Of a stretch of 64,000 nucleotides of DNA, positions 26,276 through 34,965 are shown piece by piece. Each line of letters begins with the position of its first letter. Position 1 is the stretch's first letter. Source of the stretch: Enhydrobacter aerosaccus (GTDB lineage: Bacteria > Pseudomonadota > Alphaproteobacteria > Reyranellales > Reyranellaceae); contig NZ_FUWJ01000002.1 of the NCBI RefSeq assembly GCF_900167455.1, positions 868,305 through 932,304 on the forward strand. The letters run 5' to 3'. The notes beneath the pieces were generated by a model, which had not been told where the DNA came from, did no database searches, and saw only the letters and a program-made list of their open reading frames with translations. The translations under genes and the position numbers were made by a program.

Positions 26276-26914
26276 ATGCTGCTGCTGGTCGGCCTCGGCA
26301 ATCCCGGGCCGCGATATGCGGGGCACCGGCACAATGTCGGATTCATGGCGGTGGACGAGATCGTCCGCCGCCGTGTTTTCTCGGCCTGGCGCACGCGCTT
26401 CAACGGCGAGGTGGCCGAAGGCCATCTCGGCGGCGAGCGCACCATCGCGCTGAAGCCGATGACCTACATGAACGAGTCGAGCAAGGCCGTGGGCGAGGCG
26501 GTGCGCTTCCTCAAGATCCCGCTCGACCGCATCGTGGTGTTCCACGACGAGCTCGACCTCGCACCCGGCCGGGTGCGCATGAAGAAGGGGGGCGGTGCCG
26601 GCGGCCATAACGGGCTGCGCGACATCGACGCCCATGTCGGCAACGCCTATCGCCGGGTGCGCATCGGCATCGGCCATCCCGGCCACAAGGACCTCGTGCT
26701 GCACTGGGTGCTGCGCGACTTCGCGCCGGACGAACGCGACCCGCAGACCGGCTGGTTGCCCAAGGTCCTGAACGCGCTTGCGGAGGAGTCGGCCTTGCTG
26801 GTCGAGGGAACCGGCAAGGGCGACGAGAAATACATGAGCCGGGTGGCGCATCTCGCGCCGCCTCCCGATCTGCCGGCCCGTCTCGACCTCAAGGGCCTGC
26901 ACAGCAAAGAGTAG
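26276..26914 (+). CDS. pth: Peptidyl-tRNA hydrolase
   Basis: This 212-residue enzyme releases tRNA from peptidyl-tRNA that drops off ribosomes. Signature elements are [18 protein letters not shown] with the catalytic histidine, [24 protein letters not shown] and [13 protein letters not shown]. It has a C-terminal extension of about 20 residues beyond the core, common in alphaproteobacteria. It is only 3 bases from ychF, so the two are almost certainly cotranscribed. Confidence 0.97.
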   Translation: MLLLVGLGNPGPRYAGHRHNVGFMAVDEIVRRRVFSAWRTRFNGEVAEGHLGGERTIALKPMTYMNESSKAVGEAVRFLKIPLDRIVVFHDELDLAPGRVRMKKGGGAGGHNGLRDIDAHVGNAYRRVRIGIGHPGHKDLVLHWVLRDFAPDERDPQTGWLPKVLNALAEESALLVEGTGKGDEKYMSRVAHLAPPPDLPARLDLKGLHSKE

Positions 26915-26917
26915 AGC

Positions 26918-28015
26918 ATGGGTTTCAATTGCGGCATCGTCGGCCTGCCCAATGTCGGCAAGTCGACCCTCTTCAACGCCCTGACCGCCACCCAGGCGGC
27001 CCAGGCGGCCAACTATCCCTTCTGCACCATCGAGCCCAACGTGGGTCGCGTGGCCGTTCCCGATCCGCGACTCGACAAGCTCTCCGCCGCGGCACAGTCG
27101 GCCAAGATCGTGCCGACCCAGCTCGAATTCGTCGACATCGCCGGGCTGGTGAAGGGTGCCAGCAAGGGCGAAGGGCTCGGCAACCAGTTCCTCGGCAATA
27201 TCCGCGAGGTCGATGCCATCGCCCATGTGCTGCGCTGCTTCGAGGACGGCGACGTCACCCATGTGGCCGGCAGCGTCGATCCCATCCGCGACGCCGAGAT
27301 CGTCGAGACCGAGCTGATGCTGGCCGACCTCGACAGTCTCGAGAAGCGGCTGCCCAATCTCGAGAAGCGCGCCAAGGGCGGCGACAAGGAAGCGGCGACC
27401 GAAGCGCCGGTGGTGAAGAAGGCGCTCGACGTATTGCGTGACGGCAAGCCGGCGCGCGCGGCCTCTCTCAGCGATGAGGAGCGGCCCATCTTCGCGCGCC
27501 TGCAGCTCATCACCGGCAAGCCGATGATGTACGTGCTGAATGTCGAGGAAGCCTCCGCCGCGACCGGCAACGCGCACAGTGCCAAGGCCGAGGCCTGGGC
27601 CAAGGAGCGCGGCATTCCATCGGTCGTGATCTCGGCCGCGATCGAGGCCGAGGTGGCGCAGCTGCCGCCCGAGGATCAGGGCGATTACCTCGCATCCCTC
27701 GGGCTCACCGAGACCGGGCTCGCGCGCGTGGTGCGCGCCGGCTACGCGCTTCTCGACCTCGTCACCTTCTTCACCGTCGGCCCCAAGGAAACACGGGCCT
27801 GGACCGTACACCGCAACGCCAAGGCCCCTGAGGCGGCCGGTGTCATCCATACCGATTTCGAGAAAGGCTTCATCCGCGCCGAGACCATCGCCTACGACGA
27901 CTATGTGACGTTGGGCGGCGAGGCTGGCGCGCGCGATGCCGGCAAGCTCCGCCTGGAAGGCAAGGACTATGTCGTCAAGGACGGCGACGTCTTTCACTTC
28001 CGCTTCAACGTCTAA
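26918..28015 (+). CDS. ychF: Redox-regulated ATPase YchF/OLA1
   Basis: This 365-residue Obg-family P-loop protein prefers ATP over GTP and associates with ribosomes. It has the G1 loop GLPNVGKSTLFNAL, the switch II VDIAGLVKGASKGEGLGN, a G4 variant (YVLNVEE) typical of the YchF ATP specificity, a coiled-coil insert (about 135-165) and the C-terminal TGS domain (TFFTVGPKETRAWT). Full length. Confidence 0.97.
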   Translation: MGFNCGIVGLPNVGKSTLFNALTATQAAQAANYPFCTIEPNVGRVAVPDPRLDKLSAAAQSAKIVPTQLEFVDIAGLVKGASKGEGLGNQFLGNIREVDAIAHVLRCFEDGDVTHVAGSVDPIRDAEIVETELMLADLDSLEKRLPNLEKRAKGGDKEAATEAPVVKKALDVLRDGKPARAASLSDEERPIFARLQLITGKPMMYVLNVEEASAATGNAHSAKAEAWAKERGIPSVVISAAIEAEVAQLPPEDQGDYLASLGLTETGLARVVRAGYALLDLVTFFTVGPKETRAWTVHRNAKAPEAAGVIHTDFEKGFIRAETIAYDDYVTLGGEAGARDAGKLRLEGKDYVVKDGDVFHFRFNV

Positions 28016-28038
28016 GGCGGACGTTCATCCTTTCCGGG

Positions 28039-28065
28039 CCCTCTCCGCCGCCGGCGGACAGGGGG
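28039..28065 (+). terminator. Hairpin after ychF
   Basis: A stem with core TCCGCC/GGCGGA (28044-28049/28053-28058), extended by CCCT/AGGG with small mismatches, lies 24 bases after the ychF stop and before the HNH gene. It is a candidate transcription end of the prs-ychF run. Confidence 0.45.
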
Positions 28066-28116
28066 TAAGGACCGGAATCGTCGATTCGGCTCATCGAGGC
28101 TTAAGAAGGACGAGCG

Positions 28117-28821
28117 ATGCCCCGCTCGTCCCGCTCACAAGTCTGCGCGATCCGTTTCCGGCCGCGCGATACGCCCCTGCCGACATTGATCGCCGATCTG
28201 CGTCGGATCGCGCGCCGCCATCGGCGGCGTCGCCTGACGATCAGCGTCTATGGTCGGTGCGGACGGTTCGCGACGACGACGATCCTGCGCCGATTCGGTT
28301 CGTGGAATGCGGCCCTCGAGGCCGCGGAGCTGCCGATCGGCCAACAGTGGGCCATTCCCGACGGCGAGCTGTTGCAGAATCTCGATAGTGTCTGGCGCAA
28401 GCTCGGCCGTCAGCCCACCGGTCGGGAAATGACCAAGAAGAACGGCTTCTCCCGCTTTTCGCTCTCGACCTACAAAAAGCGCTTCGGCAACTGGCATGCC
28501 GCGCTGAAAGCCTTCGCAAGGTTCAGGCGCCGGCCCACAGTCGGGACGACCATCCATCGCCACAAGCCGCGCGCCCTTGCGGTCGACCGGCGCATCCGGA
28601 CGCCGCGAACCATCAGCTGGCGGCTGCGCGCCACCGTCCTGATCCGCGACAACTGCCTGTGCCGCATGTGCGGTGCGAGCCCGGCCAAGGATCCGGCCGT
28701 GACGCTGCATGTCGATCACATCAAGCCGTGGTCGAAAGGCGGCCCGACCACGCTCGACAACCTGCAAACGCTCTGCTCCGTCTGCAATATCGGCAAGAGC
28801 GACCTGCCGGCAGGCGCGTAG
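28117..28821 (+). CDS. HNH endonuclease with homing-endonuclease-associated repeats
   Basis: This 234-residue basic protein has a C-terminal HNH nuclease domain (about 170-230): zinc knuckle CRMCGAS, catalytic HVDHIKPWSKGG, then N in TTLDNLQTLC and SVCN. The N-terminal half has two Trp-centred helical repeats (FGSWNAALEAAEL and FGNWHAALKAFAR) that match the homing-endonuclease-associated repeat, presumably for DNA binding. A basic linker separates them. It lies alone after ychF, outside any intron or intein, so it is probably a free-standing mobile or genome-defence nuclease. Confidence 0.85.
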   Translation: MPRSSRSQVCAIRFRPRDTPLPTLIADLRRIARRHRRRRLTISVYGRCGRFATTTILRRFGSWNAALEAAELPIGQQWAIPDGELLQNLDSVWRKLGRQPTGREMTKKNGFSRFSLSTYKKRFGNWHAALKAFARFRRRPTVGTTIHRHKPRALAVDRRIRTPRTISWRLRATVLIRDNCLCRMCGASPAKDPAVTLHVDHIKPWSKGGPTTLDNLQTLCSVCNIGKSDLPAGA

Positions 28822-28870
28822 TGCGAAGACGCCGTCGCCGGCATCATTGCCCTACGCGCCTCCGCTCATC

Positions 28871-29464
28871 CTACTGCGAAACGCCGAACTTGTAGGTCGC
28901 ACCGACCAGAAGCGAGATGTCGTTGTTGCTGTAGCTGTTGCCGTTGGTCGTGCCGTAGTATCGCGTCTCGAGATTGAAGCGCACGTTGGGCGCGGCGTTG
29001 TAGCCGATGCCGCCAATGGCCTGATAGGCGAACTGTGTCGAGCACATCGTGCATCCCGCCGAGACGGACGGATCGATGAAGGCAACGCCGATGCCGGCAC
29101 CGACATAGGGCACGAATTTCGCGCCCGGCGTGAAGTCATAGAGCGCATTGCCCATGAGGGCGAACTGGTTGATCTGCCCGTTCACATAGGAGATCGCGCC
29201 GGGGAAATTGACCCAGCCCGACGAGATGTTGTTGCGATACATGCCCTCGAGTTCGACGCGCGGCCCGACAAAGTCGTAGCCGAGCTTGCCACCCAGCGCG
29301 TACCCGGTCTGGGACTGATAGCTACCATTGGTGAGCAGCCAGTTGAGGCCGGTCTCGATGCCGAAATAGGCGCCGGGCGTCGGAGCGATGGGGCTACTCT
29401 GCGCGTGAGCTGCAGCAACGGGCATGGCGAAGAGGGCCGCCGTACCCAGCAAGAACTTCTTCAT
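28871..29464 (-). CDS. Outer-membrane beta-barrel protein (Omp25/OmpW-like)
   Basis: This 197-residue protein has a signal peptide (GTAALFAMPVAAAHAQ) and a mature part of alternating short hydrophobic strands (YFGIETGLNWLL, GYALGGKLGYDF, FVPYVGAGIGVAFI, YQAIGGIGYNAAPNVRF) ending in LLVGATYKFGVSQ, consistent with an eight-stranded barrel. The final residue is Gln rather than Phe, with the nearest aromatic five residues earlier. Two cysteines are close together (GCTMCST), unusual for an outer-membrane barrel. Likely a surface protein with no transport role assigned. Confidence 0.8.
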   Translation of the reverse strand: MKKFLLGTAALFAMPVAAAHAQSSPIAPTPGAYFGIETGLNWLLTNGSYQSQTGYALGGKLGYDFVGPRVELEGMYRNNISSGWVNFPGAISYVNGQINQFALMGNALYDFTPGAKFVPYVGAGIGVAFIDPSVSAGCTMCSTQFAYQAIGGIGYNAAPNVRFNLETRYYGTTNGNSYSNNDISLLVGATYKFGVSQ

Positions 29465-29679
29465 TCTTTGACTCCATTAACTACGCTGACCGTTGAATGA
29501 AGCGGTGCCAAACGAATCGTTGGCCGATTCGTCGGCACGGCATCATCACGACCATATTGCGAAGCAAAGAAGGCGGAATGCCGGCGGCCGAAGTGCAATC
29601 GCCCTGTCGCTCATTCTTGTTGCCGCACACGGCGCGCTCCGTCATCCGGCGCGCAAAAACTCTCTGCGCGTACTGACGC

Positions 29680-30444
29680 TCAGGAGTTCGATCGGTCGAC
29701 GTGCAGCATTTCCAGGACGTAGCGTTTGAGGTCATTGAACGCTGGACTGGTGATGTCGCGCGGCCGCGGCAGGTCGAGCGGTACCACTGCACGAATTTTC
29801 CCGGGGCGCGCGCTCATGACAACCACGTGGGTGCCGAGCGTGAGTGCTTCGTCTATGCCATGCGTGACAAAGACCACCGTACCCTCGTGGTGTTGCCACA
29901 GGCGCACCAGCTCGCCCTGCATTTGCATCCGCGTCTGCTCGTCGAGGGCGCTGAACGGCTCGTCCATGAGTATGACGCGCGGATTCATCAGGAGGGCTCG
30001 CGCGATCCCGACGCGCTGGCTCATTCCGCCCGACAGCTCCGCCGGATAATGATCTTCGAAGCCGGTCAGGCCGACCATGTCGATGAAGGTCTGCGCCGTG
30101 CGCCGATGCGCGCCTTTCTGTCCGCCCCTCATCAGCAGATGAAATGCGACGTTCTCCCAAACCGGCAACCATGGCATCAGCGTCGGCTGCTGGAAGACGA
30201 CGCCGCGGTCGGCGCCTGGCCCGGTTACCAGTTGTCCATCGACCTTGACCGACCCCTCGGTGGGCCGCTCGAAGCCGGCGATCATGTTGAGCAGTGTCGA
30301 TTTTCCGCAGCCAGACGGTCCCAATAGACAAATGAACTGATTGCGCTCGACCGCGAGATCGACGCCGGCCAGGGCAGTCACCTCCACATTCCGCTTGGCA
30401 TCGCGAAACGCCTTGCAGACGCCGTTGATCTCGATGACCGGCAT
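29680..30444 (-). CDS. ABC transporter ATP-binding protein (TauB/SsuB type)
   Basis: This 254-residue ATPase has Walker A GPSGCGKS, Q-loop VVFQQPTLMPWLPVW, signature LSGGMSQR, Walker B VILMDEPFSALDEQTR and the switch H in VTHGIDEA. The order of neighbours (binding protein, oxygenase, permease, ATPase) and the VFQQPTLMPW motif mark the nitrate/sulfonate/taurine class. Start ATG 30444 lies two bases from the permease stop. It is the last gene of the operon. Confidence 0.93.
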   Translation of the reverse strand: MPVIEINGVCKAFRDAKRNVEVTALAGVDLAVERNQFICLLGPSGCGKSTLLNMIAGFERPTEGSVKVDGQLVTGPGADRGVVFQQPTLMPWLPVWENVAFHLLMRGGQKGAHRRTAQTFIDMVGLTGFEDHYPAELSGGMSQRVGIARALLMNPRVILMDEPFSALDEQTRMQMQGELVRLWQHHEGTVVFVTHGIDEALTLGTHVVVMSARPGKIRAVVPLDLPRPRDITSPAFNDLKRYVLEMLHVDRSNS

Positions 30445-30446
30445 CG

Positions 30447-31337
30447 TCACCCCTGCTCGCCCTGCAGCGTCGTGCCGTGCTGCCAATGGAGAACTCGCGC
30501 CATCACTTTCCGGACCAGAAAGTCGCTGCCGTAACCCAGGAGGCCGATGCTGATCATCGCCGCAATCACGATGTCGTAGCGCATGAAGTAATAGGAATCC
30601 CAGAGCGTGTAACCCAAGCCGCTTTTTACCGCGACCATCTCTGCCGTGACCGTCAGCATCCAGGCAGAGCCGATGCCGATCCTTAGCCCGGCAAAGATGT
30701 CCGGCAGCGCCGCCGGAAAGACGATGTGGCGCAGAAGCTGCCGCGGCGTCCCGCCCACCATGGCGCCAGCGCGGATGAGCATGCGATCGCATGTCTTCAC
30801 GCCGTGGATCGTGTTCAACAGGATCGGAAAGAATGTCCCGAGGAACACCAGGAAGATCGCCGGTTTGTTGGCGATGCCGAACCAGACGATTGCCAGCGGG
30901 ATCCACGATACTGGCGGTATCGGCCTCAGTACCTGCAGGGTCGGTTCGACAATGATTTCGAATCGGCGCGACCAGCCGATGGCGATTCCCAGTCCGATGC
31001 CCAGCGCGGCCGCGATCGCGAACCCCGCAAAGACGCGGAGCGTGCTCCAGAAGGCCGCGATCACCCAAGTCCCACTATAGGTTTGCGTACTGCCGTCCGT
31101 GCCGAACATCCAGTCCGCGAAGGACCACAGAACCGCGGACGGTGCGGGTAACAGTGCCGCCGGAATCTGTCCGGAGCGCGAGAAGGCTTCCCAGCCGGCG
31201 AGCAGCAGAACGGGAACGATCAGACGCTGCCAGTTGCCGTGCCGTCGCCGACTGGCCGCAGATGCTGCCGCTATCGCGGCCGACGGCGTTCTCGCAAGCG
31301 CCGGAGGCAAGGCAAGCGATGGGGAGAGTTTCGTCAC
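30447..31337 (-). CDS. ABC transporter permease (TauC/SsuC type)
   Basis: This 296-residue inner-membrane protein has a cytoplasmic Ala/Ser-rich N-terminus, about six helices and the EAA loop in the region DRMLIRAGAMVGGTPRQLLR followed by HIVFPAALPDI. I prefer the GTG at 31337, four bases after the oxygenase stop; an ATG at 31376 would overlap that gene by 35 bases. It pairs with itself and the ATPase at 29680-30444. Confidence 0.9.
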   Translation of the reverse strand: MTKLSPSLALPPALARTPSAAIAAASAASRRRHGNWQRLIVPVLLLAGWEAFSRSGQIPAALLPAPSAVLWSFADWMFGTDGSTQTYSGTWVIAAFWSTLRVFAGFAIAAALGIGLGIAIGWSRRFEIIVEPTLQVLRPIPPVSWIPLAIVWFGIANKPAIFLVFLGTFFPILLNTIHGVKTCDRMLIRAGAMVGGTPRQLLRHIVFPAALPDIFAGLRIGIGSAWMLTVTAEMVAVKSGLGYTLWDSYYFMRYDIVIAAMISIGLLGYGSDFLVRKVMARVLHWQHGTTLQGEQG

Positions 31338-31341
31338 GGGT

Positions 31342-32352
31342 TCAATCCGCCGCCAACTGTCCGGCTGTCCGGGCAAAGCGATGGACGCGGTAGTTATGAA
31401 CCGTCAGCGTCTCGTACCTCGGTGGCTGGTCGGCGGATTGGCACGTTGGCAGGCATTCGAGCAGGGTGTCGTAGTTGGGGCCGAAAAAGTAGCCGATCGA
31501 CAAGCGGCGGCTCGTCGACTTCGCCTCCTCCGGCGGATTGATGACCCGATGCGGTGTCGACACCCAGCGATCGTTGGTCCAGCGCATCATCATGTCGCCG
31601 ATATTGACCATGAAGGCGTCGTCCAGCAGCGGGGCGTCTACCCACCCTCCACCACGCCGCTTCACTTGAAGTCCGCCGCGATCGTTATCGGCGGTCAGGA
31701 TGGTCATCATCCCCAGATCGGTATGCTCGCCCGCGCGCAGCTGGCCGGGTTCCGGCGCCTGAGTCGGCACAGGATAGTGCATCAGTCGCAACTGGCTGGT
31801 GTTGTGATCGATGCGATTCGCGAAGTAGTCCGGCGGCAACTCGAGCGCCACGGCGAAGCCCTTGGCGATGCCACCCGCCAGACGCTCGACACAATCCCAA
31901 TAAGCCTCCATGGCCTGTCGCAGCCCCGCTGGCCGATCCGGCCATGGATTGGGGGCAAAGCTCGGATAGGCATCCGGAGCGAGATGATAGTCGTCGAGCG
32001 GCCATTTGTAGGGGCCGATGGCATAAAGTTCCTTCATGTCTGGAGGCGTTTCCCGGCCACCGAGCCGCGCCAGAGTCTCGTCGCCTGTAGCGATGTAGCC
32101 ACGATTCTGCTCGGGAGCCGGACGCTTTACCCGCATCTTCTCGGCGTACGGCAAATCGAAGAAGCCATAGGCCTGATGGCTCAATTCCTCTTTGACTGAA
32201 GACGGTACGCCGTGGCCGACAACGGCAAAGAAGCCAATCCTCTCGCACGCGAGACGTAATTGATCGGCAACCTCGGCTACGGCTGCGGATGGGCCGTTCT
32301 GCAGAAGCGGGCTGACATCGATGATGGGAATGCTGACGTCTTGATCTCTCAT
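31342..32352 (-). CDS. Isopenicillin N synthase-like Fe(II)/2-oxoglutarate oxygenase
   Basis: This 336-residue oxygenase of the DIOX/2OG-FeII family has the N-terminal IPIIDVSPLL and FFAVVGHGVP segments, an iron HxD in GEHTDLGMMTIL, a distal His in VSTPHRVINPP and the R-x-S pair in RRLSIGYFFGP. Plant and bacterial relatives oxidise amino acids, hormones and antibiotic precursors. Embedding it between binding protein and permease genes of a sulfonate-type importer mirrors tauD in tauABCD but with a different oxygenase fold subfamily, so it probably attacks the imported substrate (inference). Confidence 0.9.
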   Translation of the reverse strand: MRDQDVSIPIIDVSPLLQNGPSAAVAEVADQLRLACERIGFFAVVGHGVPSSVKEELSHQAYGFFDLPYAEKMRVKRPAPEQNRGYIATGDETLARLGGRETPPDMKELYAIGPYKWPLDDYHLAPDAYPSFAPNPWPDRPAGLRQAMEAYWDCVERLAGGIAKGFAVALELPPDYFANRIDHNTSQLRLMHYPVPTQAPEPGQLRAGEHTDLGMMTILTADNDRGGLQVKRRGGGWVDAPLLDDAFMVNIGDMMMRWTNDRWVSTPHRVINPPEEAKSTSRRLSIGYFFGPNYDTLLECLPTCQSADQPPRYETLTVHNYRVHRFARTAGQLAAD

Positions 32353-32372
32353 GTCTGGCGTCCCTTTGCCTT

Positions 32373-33374
32373 CTACTTCCCGAGCTGTGCGGCCGTCTTG
32401 CCGGTCGCCTGCTCGAGGAATTGGTAATCGATGTGGCTATCGATGGCGCTCGACACGTCGCGATTGATGTAGCGGAGATCGAGCATGGACTTCGCGACCG
32501 CCTGCGCGCCATCGCGATGGATCGCGCGGTCGGGAAACAGATTGGGAATGCTGCCATCGGCGATCGATCGCGGAATGCCGGTGACCTTCACGATCACGTC
32601 GGCCCAGGCCGTCTTGTCGTGCGAGATGAGATCGTCGACGGCGAGCCAAGCCCGAACGGCGGCTTCCACGTCCTTCGGGCGCTGTGCGATGACGTCGGGT
32701 CGGGTCAGGAACAAGCCGGTCAGCGTTCCCGTCGACTGATCGTAGGGGAAGTTGAAGAACTTGGCTGCACCGGCTTGCAGTATCTGCGTCGCGAACGGCT
32801 CGACCGTACACAGCAATTCGGCTTCTCCGCGCCGCATGGCCTGAAGATGGTCGGAGGGATTGGCGATATTCACGAACTGCACGTCCTTGTTGGGATCGAT
32901 GCCATGCGCCGCGAGCTCGCCACGCATATGCAGATCCTGCGCGTTCCCGCGTGAGGCGGCGACGCGGAACGGCTTGCCCTCCTTCTTGTAGTCGGCAATC
33001 AGCTTCTTGAGACCGTCCCAGTCATCCTTCTGGATGGGAAGATCGTTGCCGATCAGCATCTGCGAGCCACCATTCACGTGGCCCGAGATAGCGACGACGT
33101 CAAAGCCGCGATCCATGGCGACGACGAAGCTCTGGTAGGTCGACTGCGCGATGTCGACATTCTTCGTTACGAGCGCAGTCAGCGCGTCACTACCGGTGTT
33201 GAAGGCGACGGCATCGATCTTCACGCCCTTGGCGAACTCGGGCATCAACGACACCGGGGTGCAGTGCGCGCATTTGGCGTAGGCGACACGGACAACGGGA
33301 AGATCGGCGGCCCGGGCGAATCCGGAAGCCAGGAGTGAGACAGCAAGACTGACGGCGACGACCATGAAACGCAT
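32373..33374 (-). CDS. ABC transporter substrate-binding protein (NMT1/TauA/SsuA type)
   Basis: This 333-residue periplasmic protein has a signal peptide (VVAVSLAVSLLASGFARA). The mature part matches the NMT1/aliphatic sulfonate-binding family: FNTGSDALTALVTKNVDIAQ, ISGHVNGGSQMLIGN and the C-lobe with GTLTGLFLTRPDVI. Near the start it has an uncommon YAKCAHCTPV segment with a C-x-x-C pair close to the expected ligand pocket. ATG 33374 is preceded by GAGGAACAACG. First gene of the transporter-oxygenase operon. Confidence 0.9.
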   Translation of the reverse strand: MRFMVVAVSLAVSLLASGFARAADLPVVRVAYAKCAHCTPVSLMPEFAKGVKIDAVAFNTGSDALTALVTKNVDIAQSTYQSFVVAMDRGFDVVAISGHVNGGSQMLIGNDLPIQKDDWDGLKKLIADYKKEGKPFRVAASRGNAQDLHMRGELAAHGIDPNKDVQFVNIANPSDHLQAMRRGEAELLCTVEPFATQILQAGAAKFFNFPYDQSTGTLTGLFLTRPDVIAQRPKDVEAAVRAWLAVDDLISHDKTAWADVIVKVTGIPRSIADGSIPNLFPDRAIHRDGAQAVAKSMLDLRYINRDVSSAIDSHIDYQFLEQATGKTAAQLGK

Positions 33375-33441
33375 CGTTGTTCCTCTCGACCGCGTGACGC
33401 TGTCGAGGGCTGCTTGCACGATTGGTTCCAAAATAAAAATG

Positions 33442-33457
33442 CAATTAATTCAAATTG
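33442..33457. promoter_or_regulatory. AT-rich inverted repeat upstream of the sulfonate-type ABC operon
   Basis: CAATT-N6-AATTG forms a 5-bp inverted repeat in a strikingly AT-rich patch (about 33427-33462) inside otherwise GC-rich DNA, about 70 bases upstream of the binding-protein start. On the minus strand a weak TTAACA-N17-TTTTAT promoter overlaps it. It could be the target of the neighbouring GntR protein. Confidence 0.3.
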
Positions 33458-33591
33458 TTAACCACGTTCTACATGCAGAGCGGACGGCCAGATGCCCGCG
33501 TACGCATCACTCCGCCCTCGATGCAGGCAAACCGATCGACACCGGCGGCAAGAGGATATGGATCGGGGGAGCGGAAGGAGCCCGCACCGGT

Positions 33592-34311
33592 TCAGGCAGC
33601 GCTGCGCCGCGGTGCCTCTTTCAAAGCCTCGACCACAGCGCGGCCGGTATGGATAACGTGGTCGAACAGGAGCTTCCCCGCGTTGACGGTGTCCCTGTCG
33701 AGCAGGGCTTGCAGTATGTCGCGATGCTCTGCGACCGATTCCTCCCAGCGACCACTGGCGCCGAACGCCGCGAAACGCGCGCGCTTCGCCCTGGACTGCA
33801 GCGAGCCATGGGTCTCGATCAGAACGGGATTGCCGGCTCCTGCAACGATGGCTCGATGAATGTCCGCATTGACGTTCGAATAGGCATCCTTCTGGCCGAC
33901 CGCGTAATGCTCCTCCATGCGGGCCTGAAGGATGGAGAGGCGTCGCAGAGCGGCGGGTGTGATACGTTCCGCTGCAAGCTCGGCTGCAGCCCGCTCGACG
34001 GCGCCGACGGCCTCGAAAAGCTGGACAATCTCGCTCGAAGAGATTGGTCGAACGACGGGGCGTCGATTCGGTCTCAGATCGACGAGGCCTTCCGCCGCCA
34101 GTAGCTTTAGGGCTTCGCGCAACGGCGTGCGCGAGACGCCCAGCTGCACGCACAGTTTTGTCTCCGATATCGTGGCTGCCGGCGGCAAATCGCAGCGCAC
34201 AATCATGCGGCGCAGATGTTCAACGACGCGCCGATCCAATCCTGCCCGACCGACAGAACGCCCGTCGACGATCAATGCAACGCGCTTCGATTCGCGCTTT
34301 GCCCCACCCAT
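33592..34311 (-). CDS. GntR family transcriptional regulator, FCD subfamily
   Basis: This 239-residue regulator has a winged helix (LDRRVVEHLRRMIVRCDLPP, then LCVQLGVSRTPLREALKLLAAEG) and a C-terminal helical FCD domain with the HIDR-like segment VNADIHRAIVAGAGNP and a late HRDILQALLDRD. Start is uncertain: ATG 34311 has a G-rich site, ATG 34338 none clear. It lies upstream of, and on the same strand as, the transporter-oxygenase operon and probably controls it in response to the imported acid (inference). Confidence 0.87.
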   Translation of the reverse strand: MGGAKRESKRVALIVDGRSVGRAGLDRRVVEHLRRMIVRCDLPPAATISETKLCVQLGVSRTPLREALKLLAAEGLVDLRPNRRPVVRPISSSEIVQLFEAVGAVERAAAELAAERITPAALRRLSILQARMEEHYAVGQKDAYSNVNADIHRAIVAGAGNPVLIETHGSLQSRAKRARFAAFGASGRWEESVAEHRDILQALLDRDTVNAGKLLFDHVIHTGRAVVEALKEAPRRSAA

Positions 34312-34469
34312 CGGTTGCCCCCGTCTTCCGGCCGTCATGTCGTCATCGCAAGAGTGGCGCGAGCAAGATTTCGGCCATACACGCCCCACGGGCCATTCCG
34401 CGCCCGATTTTCCTGCCGATGACTGCCGCTACCCGATAAGATGTCAAGAAGAAGCGAAGGAGATTGGGA

Positions 34470-34952
34470 ATGGCAAGAACATCCCCGCTGCCGCGATCGT
34501 TCCCGGTCGGCCTGTCACTTCTGTTGGTGATCGCCACTCTCCTTTGCGTGCTGCAGATCGCCAACGCGCTGCACGACTCGACGGGCGGTGGCGAGGCGCG
34601 CATCAGCGACGCCTATGAAGGCTTCTTCCTCTCTGTCGGCTTGTGGATCGTGCTGGCGATCATGATGCTGGCCGCCGGCATCACCGGAACGATGCCGCGA
34701 TGGACCGCGCTTCTCGCGGTGATCCTCGTGCCGACGGCAGCGGTGGCGAGCGTCGTTGCCCTGGATATGTGTTCGCGCAACCTGCGCTGGGCCGTCGTGT
34801 TTCTCCTCGCCCTGCCGGCCTTGGTGGCCTTCTACGCGTTCTGGGCCAGGTTACCGGCGCTCCATGCGGCCCTGCCGGCGGAGAAGGTCAGCGCCATCAT
34901 CTGGACGGCGATCTTCCTGCTCTCGATCGTGACCTTCGCTCTGGCGGCCTGA
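34470..34952 (+). CDS. Small integral membrane protein, function unknown
   Basis: This 160-residue protein shows four strong hydrophobic helices, about residues 15-33, 53-72, 76-97 and 108-160 (the last likely two spans separated by a charged bridge). ATG 34470 has AAGGAGAT well placed. It is divergent from the GntR gene and convergent with the SNase-like gene 13 bases away. No family recognised. Confidence 0.7.
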   Translation: MARTSPLPRSFPVGLSLLLVIATLLCVLQIANALHDSTGGGEARISDAYEGFFLSVGLWIVLAIMMLAAGITGTMPRWTALLAVILVPTAAVASVVALDMCSRNLRWAVVFLLALPALVAFYAFWARLPALHAALPAEKVSAIIWTAIFLLSIVTFALAA

Positions 34953-34965
34953 TCGGCCGGTCCGA

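Noticed and set aside
24482..27997. A 1171-codon open frame on the minus strand across prs, rplY, pth and ychF
   Set aside because: It is antisense to four well-supported genes and rich in His/Arg/Asp low-complexity patches, the usual result of high-GC codon bias leaving an antisense frame open.
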